DNA of 64,000 nucleotides. Origin: Bacteroidales bacterium (GTDB lineage Bacteria > Bacteroidota > Bacteroidia > Bacteroidales > Tenuifilaceae). Of the stretch, positions 55,173 to 63,584 are shown one piece after another (positions within the stretch are counted from its first letter, which is position 1; every line of letters begins with the position of its first letter). Under the pieces are notes generated by a model, which did not search any database, was not told where the DNA came from, and saw nothing but the letters and a program-made list of their open reading frames with translations. The stretch is taken from the NCBI GenBank assembly GCA_020636835.1, contig JACJXC010000009.1:1-64000 (forward strand), given 5' to 3'. The position numbers and the translations under genes are program-made.

Positions 55173-55231
55173 ACAGGCTTTCCCCGTTGATTATTAAAAA
55201 AATATTATGCAAATCTATACGAATACCAATA

Positions 55232-56470
55232 CTATTCAAACTCCGACTTCAAAATTCTGACAATTTCTTTTACAGTTTCTTCCTCCAAATCGGTACGTTT
55301 CACCAGTTCCTTGAAAGGAATTTCGAGTACGCTCTTGGCGGTATCACAGCCAATGCCTTTAAGAGTGTCGATAATCCAGCTGTCAATCTCGTCAACAAAC
55401 TCATCGAGGTTAACATCCTCATCGTCCTCAGTCTCGGTTTCGCGGTAAACGTCAATTTCGTAACCGGTTAGCTGGCTTGCCAGTTTAATGTTGTAACCAC
55501 CCTTACCAATTGCCAACGACACCTCGTTGGGTTTTAGGTAAACATCGGCACGCTTGCCCTCCTCATCAATTTTAATTGATGTTATTTTAGCAGGACTCAG
55601 GGCTCGCTGAATGAAAAGCTGTGTGTTATTTGTGAAATTGATTACGTCGATATTCTCGTTGCGCAGCTCGCGAACAATCCCGTGTATACGGCTACCCTTC
55701 ATTCCCACGCAGGCTCCAACCGGATCGACACGCTCATCGTACGACTCCACTGCTACCTTGGCGCGCTCGCCGGGTATGCGAACAATTTTCTTGATGGTGA
55801 TAAGGCCATCGAAAATCTCGGGAACCTCCAACTCGAATAAACGCTCCAAAAATGCATTCGCCACACGCGACAAAATAATTTGGGGCGAGTTGTTCTTCAT
55901 GTCAACCTTGTACACAACGGCACGGATGCTATCGCCCTTACGGTAAAAATCCGAAGGGATTTGTTCAGTTTTGGGCAGAACAAGCTCATTGTTCTCGTCG
56001 TCGAGTACCATGATCTCCTTTTTCCAAACCTGATAAACCTCGCCGGTGATTATTTCGCCAATCCGATCCTTGTACTTATTGTAAAGATTATTCTTCTCCA
56101 ACTCCATGATTCTGGAGGTAAGATTCTGACGCAAGGCCAAGATTGCCCTGCGACCAAACTCGGCCAGCTTAACCTCAGCGGTAACCTCCTCGCCCACCTC
56201 GTAGTCCTCATCGATTTTGCGAGCATCGGAAAGTGAGATTTGACGGTTGGGATCCACAAAATCTGCATCCTCTACCACCTCGCGGTTGCGCCATATTTCA
56301 AAATCTCCCTTATCGATATTGATAATAATATCAAAGTTATCGTCGGAACCATATAGTTTGATTAGCATATTACGGAAAACATCTTCCAGAACGCTCATCA
56401 TTGTTGGTCTGTCGATACTCTTAAGTTCTTTGAACTCCGAAAAGGTATCGATTAGATTAAGATTCTCCAT
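55232..56470 (-). CDS. nusA: Transcription termination/antitermination protein NusA
   Basis: A 412-residue protein: N-terminal RNAP-binding domain (to about 125), S1 domain (GEIITGEVYQVWKKEIMVL), and two KH domains (GACVGMKGSRIHGIVRELRNENIDVINF and EVSLAIGKGGYNIKLASQLTGYEIDVY). An acidic linker and a C-terminal helix-hairpin-helix segment of about 55 residues follow. Gene order rimP-nusA-infB is the conserved bacterial one. Confidence 0.97.
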   Translation of the reverse strand: MENLNLIDTFSEFKELKSIDRPTMMSVLEDVFRNMLIKLYGSDDNFDIIINIDKGDFEIWRNREVVEDADFVDPNRQISLSDARKIDEDYEVGEEVTAEVKLAEFGRRAILALRQNLTSRIMELEKNNLYNKYKDRIGEIITGEVYQVWKKEIMVLDDENNELVLPKTEQIPSDFYRKGDSIRAVVYKVDMKNNSPQIILSRVANAFLERLFELEVPEIFDGLITIKKIVRIPGERAKVAVESYDERVDPVGACVGMKGSRIHGIVRELRNENIDVINFTNNTQLFIQRALSPAKITSIKIDEEGKRADVYLKPNEVSLAIGKGGYNIKLASQLTGYEIDVYRETETEDDEDVNLDEFVDEIDSWIIDTLKGIGCDTAKSVLEIPFKELVKRTDLEEETVKEIVRILKSEFE

Positions 56471-56492
56471 TGTATAATATTTTGTCTTTTAT

Positions 56493-56960
56493 CTATTTAA
56501 ACGAGATTAACACCTTAGTAGTCTTAACATCGGAATAGGGCAATATTACAACCTCCTCCACTATCTGCTTCGATTTTTTTCCCTCCACAGCAACCCTCTT
56601 CGTGAATTTAATCGTAAAGTCGGATTCGGTAGCAGCAATAAGACTTCCCTTAACTTTTTCGCCACTCTTTTTTAGCACCTCCACATCGCGCCCAATGTTT
56701 TTGATGTACTGGCGGGTAATCCTCAAGGGCTGGCCAACGCCGGCCGAGGCAACCTCCAGTTCAAAATCCTCCTCGTCGCGATTCAAACTCGACTCCACCA
56801 AGCGGCTAATGGCAATGCATGAGTCGACCCCTACACCCTTGTCCCCATCAATAGTTATGGCAATGCAATTGGATGGACTAATGCTAATATCGACAAGGAA
56901 AAGATTTTCCTCCTCGAGCCGGGGGAGTACAATAGACTCTATTAGCTCCTTTTTAATCAT
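56493..56960 (-). CDS. rimP: Ribosome maturation factor RimP
   Basis: A 155-residue protein with the two RimP domains: LVDISISPSNCIAITIDGDKGVGVDSCIAISRLVESSLNRDEEDFELEVASAGVGQPL and a C-terminal SH3-like barrel (VEVLKKSGEKVKGSLIAATESDFTI). It helps 30S assembly. First gene of the operon, with a 19-bp palindrome in the upstream region. Confidence 0.95.
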   Translation of the reverse strand: MIKKELIESIVLPRLEEENLFLVDISISPSNCIAITIDGDKGVGVDSCIAISRLVESSLNRDEEDFELEVASAGVGQPLRITRQYIKNIGRDVEVLKKSGEKVKGSLIAATESDFTIKFTKRVAVEGKKSKQIVEEVVILPYSDVKTTKVLISFK

Positions 56961-56981
56961 CTTCTGGTATGTTTAACAAAA

Positions 56982-57000
56982 CAGGGGACACTGTCCCCTG
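56982..57000. promoter_or_regulatory. 19-bp perfect palindrome upstream of rimP
   Basis: CAGGGGACA, one central base, TGTCCCCTG. It lies 22 bp before the rimP start and may be an operator, a leader hairpin or a REP-like repeat unit. Confidence 0.5.
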
Positions 57001-57166
57001 CACCACATTCGTTGCGTAAAACTTTTGCAAAAATATATTATTTCGAGATAAAATCAAAACATTATGCTGAAAATATGCTGTTTAGGATTATCCTGAAGTT
57101 CTGTTAATTATTCAATCCTAATAAATTAAGGTATTACACCATTTTTTAAATGTGCCCTGTAATTAC

Positions 57167-57174
57167 TACCTTCG
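57167..57174 (+). promoter_or_regulatory. Bacteroidota-type -7-like element for the WYL regulator
   Basis: TACCTTCG is one base off TAnnTTTG and lies 17 bp before the ATG at 57192. It falls inside the longer open frame, which argues against the upstream ATG at 57150. Confidence 0.4.
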
Positions 57175-57191
57175 TCGTAATATTATTTACA

Positions 57192-58136
57192 ATGAACCGA
57201 ATAGACCGACTCGCCGCAATAATTACCTTTATGCAATCGCGCAGGCTGATTACAGCCCAACAAATTGCCGACCGATTTGAAATTAGCCTACGAACCGTTT
57301 ACCGCGATATTAATGCGCTTATGGAATCGGGAATCCCCATTGCGGGCGAAGCCGGCAGGGGCTACTCCATAGAAAGCGGGTACCATTTGCCCCCTGTAAT
57401 GTTTACCCGCGAGGAGGCTGCCGCAATGATTACCGCTGGTAAAATGGCCGAAAAATTTACCGATATATCGCTAAATCAAAACTACAGCTCAGCGCTCGAG
57501 AAAGTAAAAGCCGTTATGCGTTTCAGCGATAAGGAGTTTCTAGAAAAACTCGACACGCAAATACTGGTTATTTATCCAAGTCCACAAAAAGCGGAATTCC
57601 CTAACTGTTACATGACCCACATTCAGAAGGCTTTATCACAGAACAACGTAATTATTCTCGATTACATATCGAACTCAAAAAACGAGAACACTAAACGAGA
57701 AATTGAACCTGTGGGCATTTGTTTTTACGGTGGAAAATGGCACTTGCTGGCATACTGCCGACTGCGAAAAGATTACCGCGATTTCAGGGTTGATAGAATT
57801 AAACACCTCACAGTTGGAACGGAGGTGTTTCGGACAAATCACCCAGCGCTTAATGAGCTAATTACAAGGTTTGCCGACAATGCAAGCAATATCAGGGTAA
57901 CACTCCGCTTTCCAAAATTCCTTTACAGCAAAATCGGGGATCACAAGTATTACTATGGATTTATAGATGAAACTATTGATGAATACTCTTTTACAATGAC
58001 ATTTCTTACCGATTCGCTGGAATGGATGGAACACTGGCTTTTATCGCTCGGCAAGAATGTTGAGATAATTGAACCCAAAAGACTTATCGACAGCATGAGG
58101 GCTAGAGTAAAAGAACTCTACTCCTATTACGAATGA
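57192..58136 (+). CDS. YafY-like transcriptional regulator (HTH_11 + WYL)
   Basis: A 314-residue regulator. It starts at MNRIDRLAAIITFMQSRRLITAQQIADRFEISLRTVYRDINALMESGIPI, an N-terminal winged helix-turn-helix of the DeoR-like HTH_11 type. The middle and C-terminal part is a WYL domain (LDYISNSKNENTKREIEPVGICFYGGKWHLLAYCRLRKDYRDFRVDRI) that binds ligands. It stands 123 bp before a small membrane protein, a DJ-1 protein and an SPL-like enzyme; it may regulate these, but that is inferred. Confidence 0.9.
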   Translation: MNRIDRLAAIITFMQSRRLITAQQIADRFEISLRTVYRDINALMESGIPIAGEAGRGYSIESGYHLPPVMFTREEAAAMITAGKMAEKFTDISLNQNYSSALEKVKAVMRFSDKEFLEKLDTQILVIYPSPQKAEFPNCYMTHIQKALSQNNVIILDYISNSKNENTKREIEPVGICFYGGKWHLLAYCRLRKDYRDFRVDRIKHLTVGTEVFRTNHPALNELITRFADNASNIRVTLRFPKFLYSKIGDHKYYYGFIDETIDEYSFTMTFLTDSLEWMEHWLLSLGKNVEIIEPKRLIDSMRARVKELYSYYE

Positions 58137-58259
58137 TAAAACTCGTGATTCGAAAATCATCATTCCTTGCTCCATATTTTTTCAATCACTACTGACATAG
58201 GGTTGACACTTTAGACCTTTTTCTTTGTACCGAAAATTAACCACTAAAAACTTAACACA

Positions 58260-58673
58260 ATGAAAAAGTACATTTCAACATCGCTACTAGCAGCCATTGC
58301 CGGATTTGTAGCAAACATGGCAATTGGGTTTCTTTTTATCTTCATAATCCCGGAGCTAGAGGCAGAATATGAAAACACTGTAATCTTCCGCCCATGGGAA
58401 GACCCGCTAATGAGCCTATACTTCCTACACCCATTCTTCATTGCATTTATTCTTGCCTGGGTTTGGAACAAAACAAAAACATTGATAAGCGGCAGCATCT
58501 GGAGACAGGCCTTTGTATTTACCGGCTTCTACTTTTTACTGGCAACATTCCCGGGACTAATGCTAAGCATCAGCTCGTTCAAAATATCGTTTGCAATGAC
58601 GTTTAGCTGGGCAGTTGGTGCCTACGCTCAAACATACATTATGTCACTACTTTATGCTAAACTATTAAAATAA
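58260..58673 (+). CDS. Small four-helix membrane protein of unknown function
   Basis: A 137-residue hydrophobic protein. Four transmembrane helices lie at about 8-30, 55-70, 80-100 and 110-132. The stretch PELEAEYENTVIFRPWEDPLMSLYFLHP is a periplasmic or cytoplasmic loop with charged residues. No family is recognised. The DJ-1 gene follows 12 bp later, so they form one transcript. Confidence 0.8.
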   Translation: MKKYISTSLLAAIAGFVANMAIGFLFIFIIPELEAEYENTVIFRPWEDPLMSLYFLHPFFIAFILAWVWNKTKTLISGSIWRQAFVFTGFYFLLATFPGLMLSISSFKISFAMTFSWAVGAYAQTYIMSLLYAKLLK

Positions 58674-58685
58674 AAAACTCACTCT

Positions 58686-59264
58686 ATGAAGAAGAAAATA
58701 TTTGTATTCCTTTTCGATGGATTTTCGGATTGGGAAATAGCCTACCTATCGCCAGAGATAAAGAAAAGCAGTGCGTTCGATCTGATCTACTTCTCCAAGG
58801 ATGGCAAGCCAGTACAATCAATGGGGGGATTGCAAGTGCTTCCCCAAATGGCACTAGCGGAAATACAGGCTGATGACATCGAGATGCTGATCCTGCCCGG
58901 CGGAATGCCCTGGGAAAAGGGTGAAAACACCGAAATAAACCCACTTGTAAAAACGCTATTCGCAAAAGGAACGACAATTGCCGCTATCTGCGCAGCAACC
59001 ACCTACTTAGGACGACATGGCTTTTTAAACAAGTTGAAACACACCAGCAACAATCTGGACTATTTAAAAATGATGGCACCAGGGTATTCGGGAGACGAAT
59101 ATTACTTAAATTTACTTGCCGTTACCGGTGAAAATATCATCACGGCCTGTGGAATTGCCCCGGTTGAGTTTGCCAAGGAAGTATTTGTAAAATTGAACCT
59201 GTACAATGAAATTTATACCGAGAAATGGTTTCAGCTATTTAAGAACGGTATTTGGAGCGAGTAG
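58686..59264 (+). CDS. DJ-1/PfpI/GATase1-like protein
   Basis: A 192-residue cytoplasmic protein of the DJ-1/PfpI superfamily. The nucleophile elbow is AAICAATTYLG with C102, and the acidic pocket residue lies in FLFDGFSDWE. Such proteins act as glyoxalases, chaperones or aminotransferases; which role cannot be read here. The radical SAM gene follows 36 bp later. Confidence 0.88.
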   Translation: MKKKIFVFLFDGFSDWEIAYLSPEIKKSSAFDLIYFSKDGKPVQSMGGLQVLPQMALAEIQADDIEMLILPGGMPWEKGENTEINPLVKTLFAKGTTIAAICAATTYLGRHGFLNKLKHTSNNLDYLKMMAPGYSGDEYYLNLLAVTGENIITACGIAPVEFAKEVFVKLNLYNEIYTEKWFQLFKNGIWSE

Positions 59265-59300
59265 AACTCTAGCAAATGCATTATTCAATATTCCAAAACA

Positions 59301-60179
59301 ATGCCAAGGTATATTGACGCAAAAACAATACTAAGCACAGTTAAAGCTAAGCCCGACACCTATTTCGGGCTTAGCTACAACATGAACCTTTACCGGGGCT
59401 GCCAGCACGGCTGCATATACTGCGATTCAAGAAGCGAATGCTATAAACTGGGCGATCTGTCGGATATTCGCATAAAAAAGGATGCCATTCAAATACTAGA
59501 ACGGGAACTAAGAAGCAAGCGCATAAAAGGAACCGTTGGCTTTGGCTCGATGAACGATTGCTACATGCCGGTTGAACGGGAACACCAACTCACCCGGAAA
59601 GCATTGCAACTGATGGTTAGGTATAAGTTCCCGGTGCATATTATCACCAAAAGCGATTTAGTTACCCGCGACGCCGATTTGCTGAAAGAGATATCAAAAG
59701 TATACGCAGCGGTTTCGGTTACAATTACCACAACTGATGATGAGTTGAGCAAGATAATAGAGCCAAACGCCCCTGTATCGAGCAAAAGATTTGAGGCACT
59801 AAAGCAACTATCAGCCAAAGGTATTTACTGCGGAATCACCTTCATGCCCGTTCTGCCCCACATTACCGACACCAAGGCAAACATTACCGAAATGGTAAAC
59901 CGAGCCGCCGATTGCGGTGTAAAGTACATTCTCCCAGCGTTTGGTTTAACAATCCGCGACGGGCAGCGCGAATACTTGTATCAACAATTCGACAAGCATT
60001 TCCCGAGCCTACGCGAAAAATATATATCTGAATTTGGGAATAATTACAATTGCCCCACGCCTAAAGCCAATGAGCTATACGGCGTTTTTTACAATCTTTG
60101 CAAGGAAAAAGGGATATCTACACAGATGAATTTTTACAGGCCAACGCAGCCAATTCAACAAAAATTAAATTTTGAATAG
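59301..60179 (+). CDS. SPL-like radical SAM protein
   Basis: A 292-residue enzyme of the spore-photoproduct-lyase-like radical SAM family. The cluster cysteines are C34, C38 and C41 in YRGCQHGCIYCDSRSECY. Downstream motifs GFGSMNDCYMPVE and KSDLVTRDADLL fit this group. Members outside spore formers are abundant in Bacteroidota, with unknown substrate. An ORF with the same N-terminal signature follows at 60198 but is incomplete. Confidence 0.9.
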   Translation: MPRYIDAKTILSTVKAKPDTYFGLSYNMNLYRGCQHGCIYCDSRSECYKLGDLSDIRIKKDAIQILERELRSKRIKGTVGFGSMNDCYMPVEREHQLTRKALQLMVRYKFPVHIITKSDLVTRDADLLKEISKVYAAVSVTITTTDDELSKIIEPNAPVSSKRFEALKQLSAKGIYCGITFMPVLPHITDTKANITEMVNRAADCGVKYILPAFGLTIRDGQREYLYQQFDKHFPSLREKYISEFGNNYNCPTPKANELYGVFYNLCKEKGISTQMNFYRPTQPIQQKLNFE

Positions 60180-60197
60180 GCATATATCCCAATCGAT

Positions 60198-60407
60198 ATG
60201 GAAATAAATGCAATAGAAACAAAATGCGATAGCGCGCTCAACAAACTCAAACGAAAAATTCCGTACGGTTGGGATCTGAATATATATAGGGGTTGTGAGC
60301 ATGGCTGTGAGATGATAAAAAAGAGTGGCTATATAGACTTTGCAGCATTCATGAGCAGCAATGGGCTACAAACTATCAAAAGGGGCAAAAATGATAACGC
60401 ACACTAA
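60198..60407 (+). pseudogene. Internally deleted relic of a second SPL-like radical SAM gene
   Basis: 69 codons. LNKLKRKIPYGWDLNIYRGCEHGC is the N-terminal region of the same family as the preceding gene and keeps the first two cluster cysteines (C33, C37), but the next residues are EMIKKSGYIDFAAF. The third cysteine and the whole barrel are missing, and a C-terminal-like tail is fused on. An in-frame deletion of roughly 200 codons explains it. Any peptide made cannot hold the cluster. Confidence 0.7.
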
Positions 60408-60446
60408 CCAAAATTGTTTTTTAGCATAATTGAGCCATTTCGAAAA

Positions 60447-60454
60447 TATCTTTG
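60447..60454 (+). promoter_or_regulatory. Bacteroidota-type -7 element for the 7TMR-DISM sensor
   Basis: TATCTTTG is a full TAnnTTTG match about 35 bp before the ATG. Confidence 0.5.
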
Positions 60455-60489
60455 TACCTTTAAAATTATTTTTCGAAAAAAGTTAATAC

Positions 60490-62496
60490 ATGCGATTTAA
60501 AATTTTACTCTACCTAATTATTAGTACGGCCGCTCTTTGTAAGGCCGAAAGCCAAAATGGTTTCATAGCTCACAAAGGAATTATCGAAATAGGCAACTCG
60601 CCTTACCTCAACAGTAACACAATAAAACTCCAAGGGGAGTGCGAGTTTTACTGGAATCAGCTACTCGAACCAACGGATTTTAACAATCCCTCAACAAAGC
60701 TCAATCCGCAGTATGTAAAAATCCCGAAATCGTGGACAACTTATAAAATTGACGGAAAAAAGCTCCCCAATAAGGGATTTGCAACTTATCGATTGCTGAT
60801 TCATAAAAAAGGCGACCCGAAACAATCTATCTACGGATTAAAACTGTCGACCATTTTTTCGAGCTATAAGCTGTGGGTGAATGGAGAACTACTGGCCGAA
60901 GTGGGTAATGTTGACCGAAACGCAGAGTCGTCCGAAGCAGCCTTTAAATACCAGGACATCCCTATAGTCTGCCACACTGCCGACAGTAGCCAAACCTTCG
61001 AGATAATAGTACAGGTTTCAAACTACACGCATCAACGCGGAGGCCTTCACGTTCCTGTATATTTCGGCAAGTACGAGAACCTTACAGCCGATACGCGATG
61101 GATGGATATTCTCAACCTAATAATTGTGGGAATAATATTCCTGATTGGGATTAACCACCTAAGCCTATTCTTGCTCCGCCGCGAAGATCGGTCGAACCTA
61201 TATTTCAGCATTGTTTGCCTGGTAATGATACTTCGGAATATCACAACAGGCGACCGCATTATTACGTACGTGTTGCCGAACCTAAACTGGGAACTACTTT
61301 TTAAACTCGATAATTTATCCGGATTTGGAACCATTCCCCTATTCGCCCTCTTTATCTACGACCTATTCGAAAAAGATTTCCCCAAGAAATTGATGCGTAC
61401 ATACCTATATATAGGGATTGCCGTATCGGCACTTGTTATTCTCACCAGTGCCAATTTCTACGGAAAATTCCGAATAGTGTTTGAACTTTACGTTTTGCTC
61501 GGTGGGCTTTACCTAACATTCGGCATTCTACTCCGCGCTGCGCTTAAAAAGCGCCCCTACGCAATTTACACATTCATCGGGATGTTTATTCTTTACAGCA
61601 CCGCAATTAACGACGTGCTAAGCAGCATGGGAATAATCCAAACCGCCTACGTTGCCCCGTATGGATTGGTAATCTTCATGTTACTTCAATCCATTTCTAT
61701 CAATATAAAATCGGCAAGAGCCATCAACCACAACGAAATACTCAGTACTCAGCTCCAGCACGAAAAAGAGAACCTAGAAAAACGCATCGAGGAACGAACC
61801 ACTGAACTCAAATCGCAACATGCTATGGTTCTATCGCATCAGGAAAAGGAGCGATTAGAGAACTGGACAAACCATGGTATATCATTAATAAACGAGACCA
61901 TAGCTCAAAACAAGGATAGCGTTCAGAGCCTGTGCGGACACGTACTCTCCACACTAATCAAATACATCGATGCAAAGGCTGGCGCATTTTACATAGCAAA
62001 CACCGATAACCAAGTCAACCTTTCCCTTATAGCCGACTATGGCCTAAGCCGTGAAACAAAGGCAAAGAATTCCGAAATCCCCACCGACAGCGGGTTAATT
62101 GGCGCATCGTACACCCTACGTCAAACCCAGTTGATAGAGAATATCCCAGAAGATTACCTAACGATAAACTCAGGGCTTGGCAAGGCCGATCCGAAAACAA
62201 TACTAATAGTTCCGTTAACCTACGAAGACTCGGTTTGGGGCGTAATGGAGATAGCCTGTTTTAAACAGATTACAACTGCCGAGGTTCATTTCGCCGAAAA
62301 GGTTGCGGCAATTACCGCCAGCAGCATAAACCTGGTTAAAATGAATGAGCAGAATATAATGCTAATCCGTCAGTTTGAAGAAAAATCAAAAGAGATGCAG
62401 GAGAACCAGGATCGTTTACGCCAAAACCTCGAAGAGTTGGAAATGATGCGCGAGCAGTACGAAATGCTACGGGGAGAGTCCATACAAAACAATTAA
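60490..62496 (+). CDS. 7TMR-DISM sensor with GAF domain and coiled coils, no output enzyme
   Basis: A 668-residue membrane protein. Signal peptide about 1-20, an extracytoplasmic 7TMR-DISMED2-like beta-sandwich (about 30-190) with a carbohydrate-binding look, seven transmembrane helices (about 205-405), a coiled coil (415-445), a GAF domain (450-610) and a second coiled coil (610-660). No histidine kinase, GGDEF or PP2C domain follows, although family members usually end in one. It is convergent with two SiaC-like genes, and so may control their phosphorylation through a partner; that is inference. Confidence 0.85.
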   Translation: MRFKILLYLIISTAALCKAESQNGFIAHKGIIEIGNSPYLNSNTIKLQGECEFYWNQLLEPTDFNNPSTKLNPQYVKIPKSWTTYKIDGKKLPNKGFATYRLLIHKKGDPKQSIYGLKLSTIFSSYKLWVNGELLAEVGNVDRNAESSEAAFKYQDIPIVCHTADSSQTFEIIVQVSNYTHQRGGLHVPVYFGKYENLTADTRWMDILNLIIVGIIFLIGINHLSLFLLRREDRSNLYFSIVCLVMILRNITTGDRIITYVLPNLNWELLFKLDNLSGFGTIPLFALFIYDLFEKDFPKKLMRTYLYIGIAVSALVILTSANFYGKFRIVFELYVLLGGLYLTFGILLRAALKKRPYAIYTFIGMFILYSTAINDVLSSMGIIQTAYVAPYGLVIFMLLQSISINIKSARAINHNEILSTQLQHEKENLEKRIEERTTELKSQHAMVLSHQEKERLENWTNHGISLINETIAQNKDSVQSLCGHVLSTLIKYIDAKAGAFYIANTDNQVNLSLIADYGLSRETKAKNSEIPTDSGLIGASYTLRQTQLIENIPEDYLTINSGLGKADPKTILIVPLTYEDSVWGVMEIACFKQITTAEVHFAEKVAAITASSINLVKMNEQNIMLIRQFEEKSKEMQENQDRLRQNLEELEMMREQYEMLRGESIQNN

Positions 62497-62536
62497 AAAT
62501 TCAAAAGCACCAATTGGTGCTTTTGAATTTTTAATT
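62491..62536. terminator. 46-bp perfect palindrome between convergent genes
   Basis: Two 23-nt arms with no loop bases, centred on CAATTG at 62511-62516. It covers the stop codon of the sensor gene and reaches the stop of the DUF1987 gene on the other strand. A bidirectional terminator is likely; the perfect symmetry is unusual. Confidence 0.8.
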
Positions 62537-62924
62537 AATTCTGTTTCAATTCAATAAGATTAAACTCTACTCTACTGATAAGAGCCTTGTAATCGTTCCC
62601 GGCAAAGTATATATCCTCATCGTCCTCCTCGAAATACCAATTAATAGTAACCTTGGTTCCAGTATCAATAGCCATCTTCTCAAATTTTTTCATGATATCA
62701 AAAATGCGCTTCGAGGAGCTGGTGTTGAAATACTCAAACTTCATGTGTACCAATGTTTCGGGAAGCGGATTCTGGGCATACTCATCAATCCAGCGAAGAA
62801 TTGGCTGGTAAAAATCGATCACATTTTCGGGAATCGATCGACCTTCCATCTTAATTACTCCAATCGTATGATCAAAGTTAACGAATGGAGTGGTAGCGGT
62901 TTCTTTTAGTTCAAACTTTACCAT
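62535..62924 (-). CDS. SiaC-like DUF1987 regulatory phosphoprotein, paralogue 2
   Basis: A 129-residue protein starting at MVKFELKETA. An ATG seven codons upstream is less likely, because the chosen start puts the phospho-acceptor at Thr68, exactly as in paralogue 1. The DUF1987 core is IKMEGRSIPENVIDFYQPILRWIDEYAQ then FEYFNTSSSKRIFDIMKKFEKM. It should be a kinase/phosphatase-switched partner protein. It follows paralogue 3 by 41 bp on the same strand. Confidence 0.87.
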   Translation of the reverse strand: MVKFELKETATTPFVNFDHTIGVIKMEGRSIPENVIDFYQPILRWIDEYAQNPLPETLVHMKFEYFNTSSSKRIFDIMKKFEKMAIDTGTKVTINWYFEEDDEDIYFAGNDYKALISRVEFNLIELKQN

Positions 62925-62965
62925 TAACGCCAGTTTTATTAACAAATATGCAAAAAAAAATTGAC

Positions 62966-63475
62966 TTACGAAAGTTCTTGCAAAATTAAGTAATCTTCGC
63001 CATGACCATTACGCACGATGGCATCCCAGTAACGAGCGGTGATAATTGCCTCGCTCCCACTTTTCTTGTTCCTAATCTTGATACGTTTTGCACGTTCCTT
63101 TTCGGCATCGAGCGCCACAAATGAAAATGGAACTTTAAGCACCGATTCGAAATCGCGACCTAACTGGGACATGGATTCATCGTCCTCCTCGTATTTCCAA
63201 ACAACAAGCACCTCGGTATTCTTACCATGGGCATCTTCAAACTTGCGGAGCAATTCATTTATATACTTATTGGAACTGCTGTTCGAGTACTCAAGGAATA
63301 TTTGAACCCGGGTATTTGTTGCCGGAGCCTTAATATAGGCTTCGATCCACTCCAACAAAGGTTGCCAAAACGAAAAAGGATCCTCAGAAATTGAACGACC
63401 CTCAATCTCCAAAATTCCATTCTCGTTAAAGCTAACGTAAGGGCAATCAACCGTTTTGTCAATAAGAATACCCAT
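62966..63475 (-). CDS. SiaC-like DUF1987 protein, paralogue 3, with C-terminal extension
   Basis: A 169-residue protein. The DUF1987 core ILEIEGRSISEDPFSFWQPLLEWIEAY then FLEYSNSSSNKYINELLRKFED has Ser66 where the paralogues have Thr68. After the GRDF motif come about 45 extra residues, basic then mixed (AKRIKIRNKKSG...YWDAIVRNGHGEDYLILQELS), absent from the other two. It is upstream of paralogue 2 in the same transcript. The Ser change and the extension suggest a diverged role. Confidence 0.85.
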   Translation of the reverse strand: MGILIDKTVDCPYVSFNENGILEIEGRSISEDPFSFWQPLLEWIEAYIKAPATNTRVQIFLEYSNSSSNKYINELLRKFEDAHGKNTEVLVVWKYEEDDESMSQLGRDFESVLKVPFSFVALDAEKERAKRIKIRNKKSGSEAIITARYWDAIVRNGHGEDYLILQELS

Positions 63476-63584
63476 TTGAAACTTTTCGTTAATTGTTTAA
63501 AGATACGATTTCGGCAGTAATTTGTCAAAAATATTACTTTTTTTTTACCAATAGGCATTTTCAAGCTATAAACGAAAACTTTTG

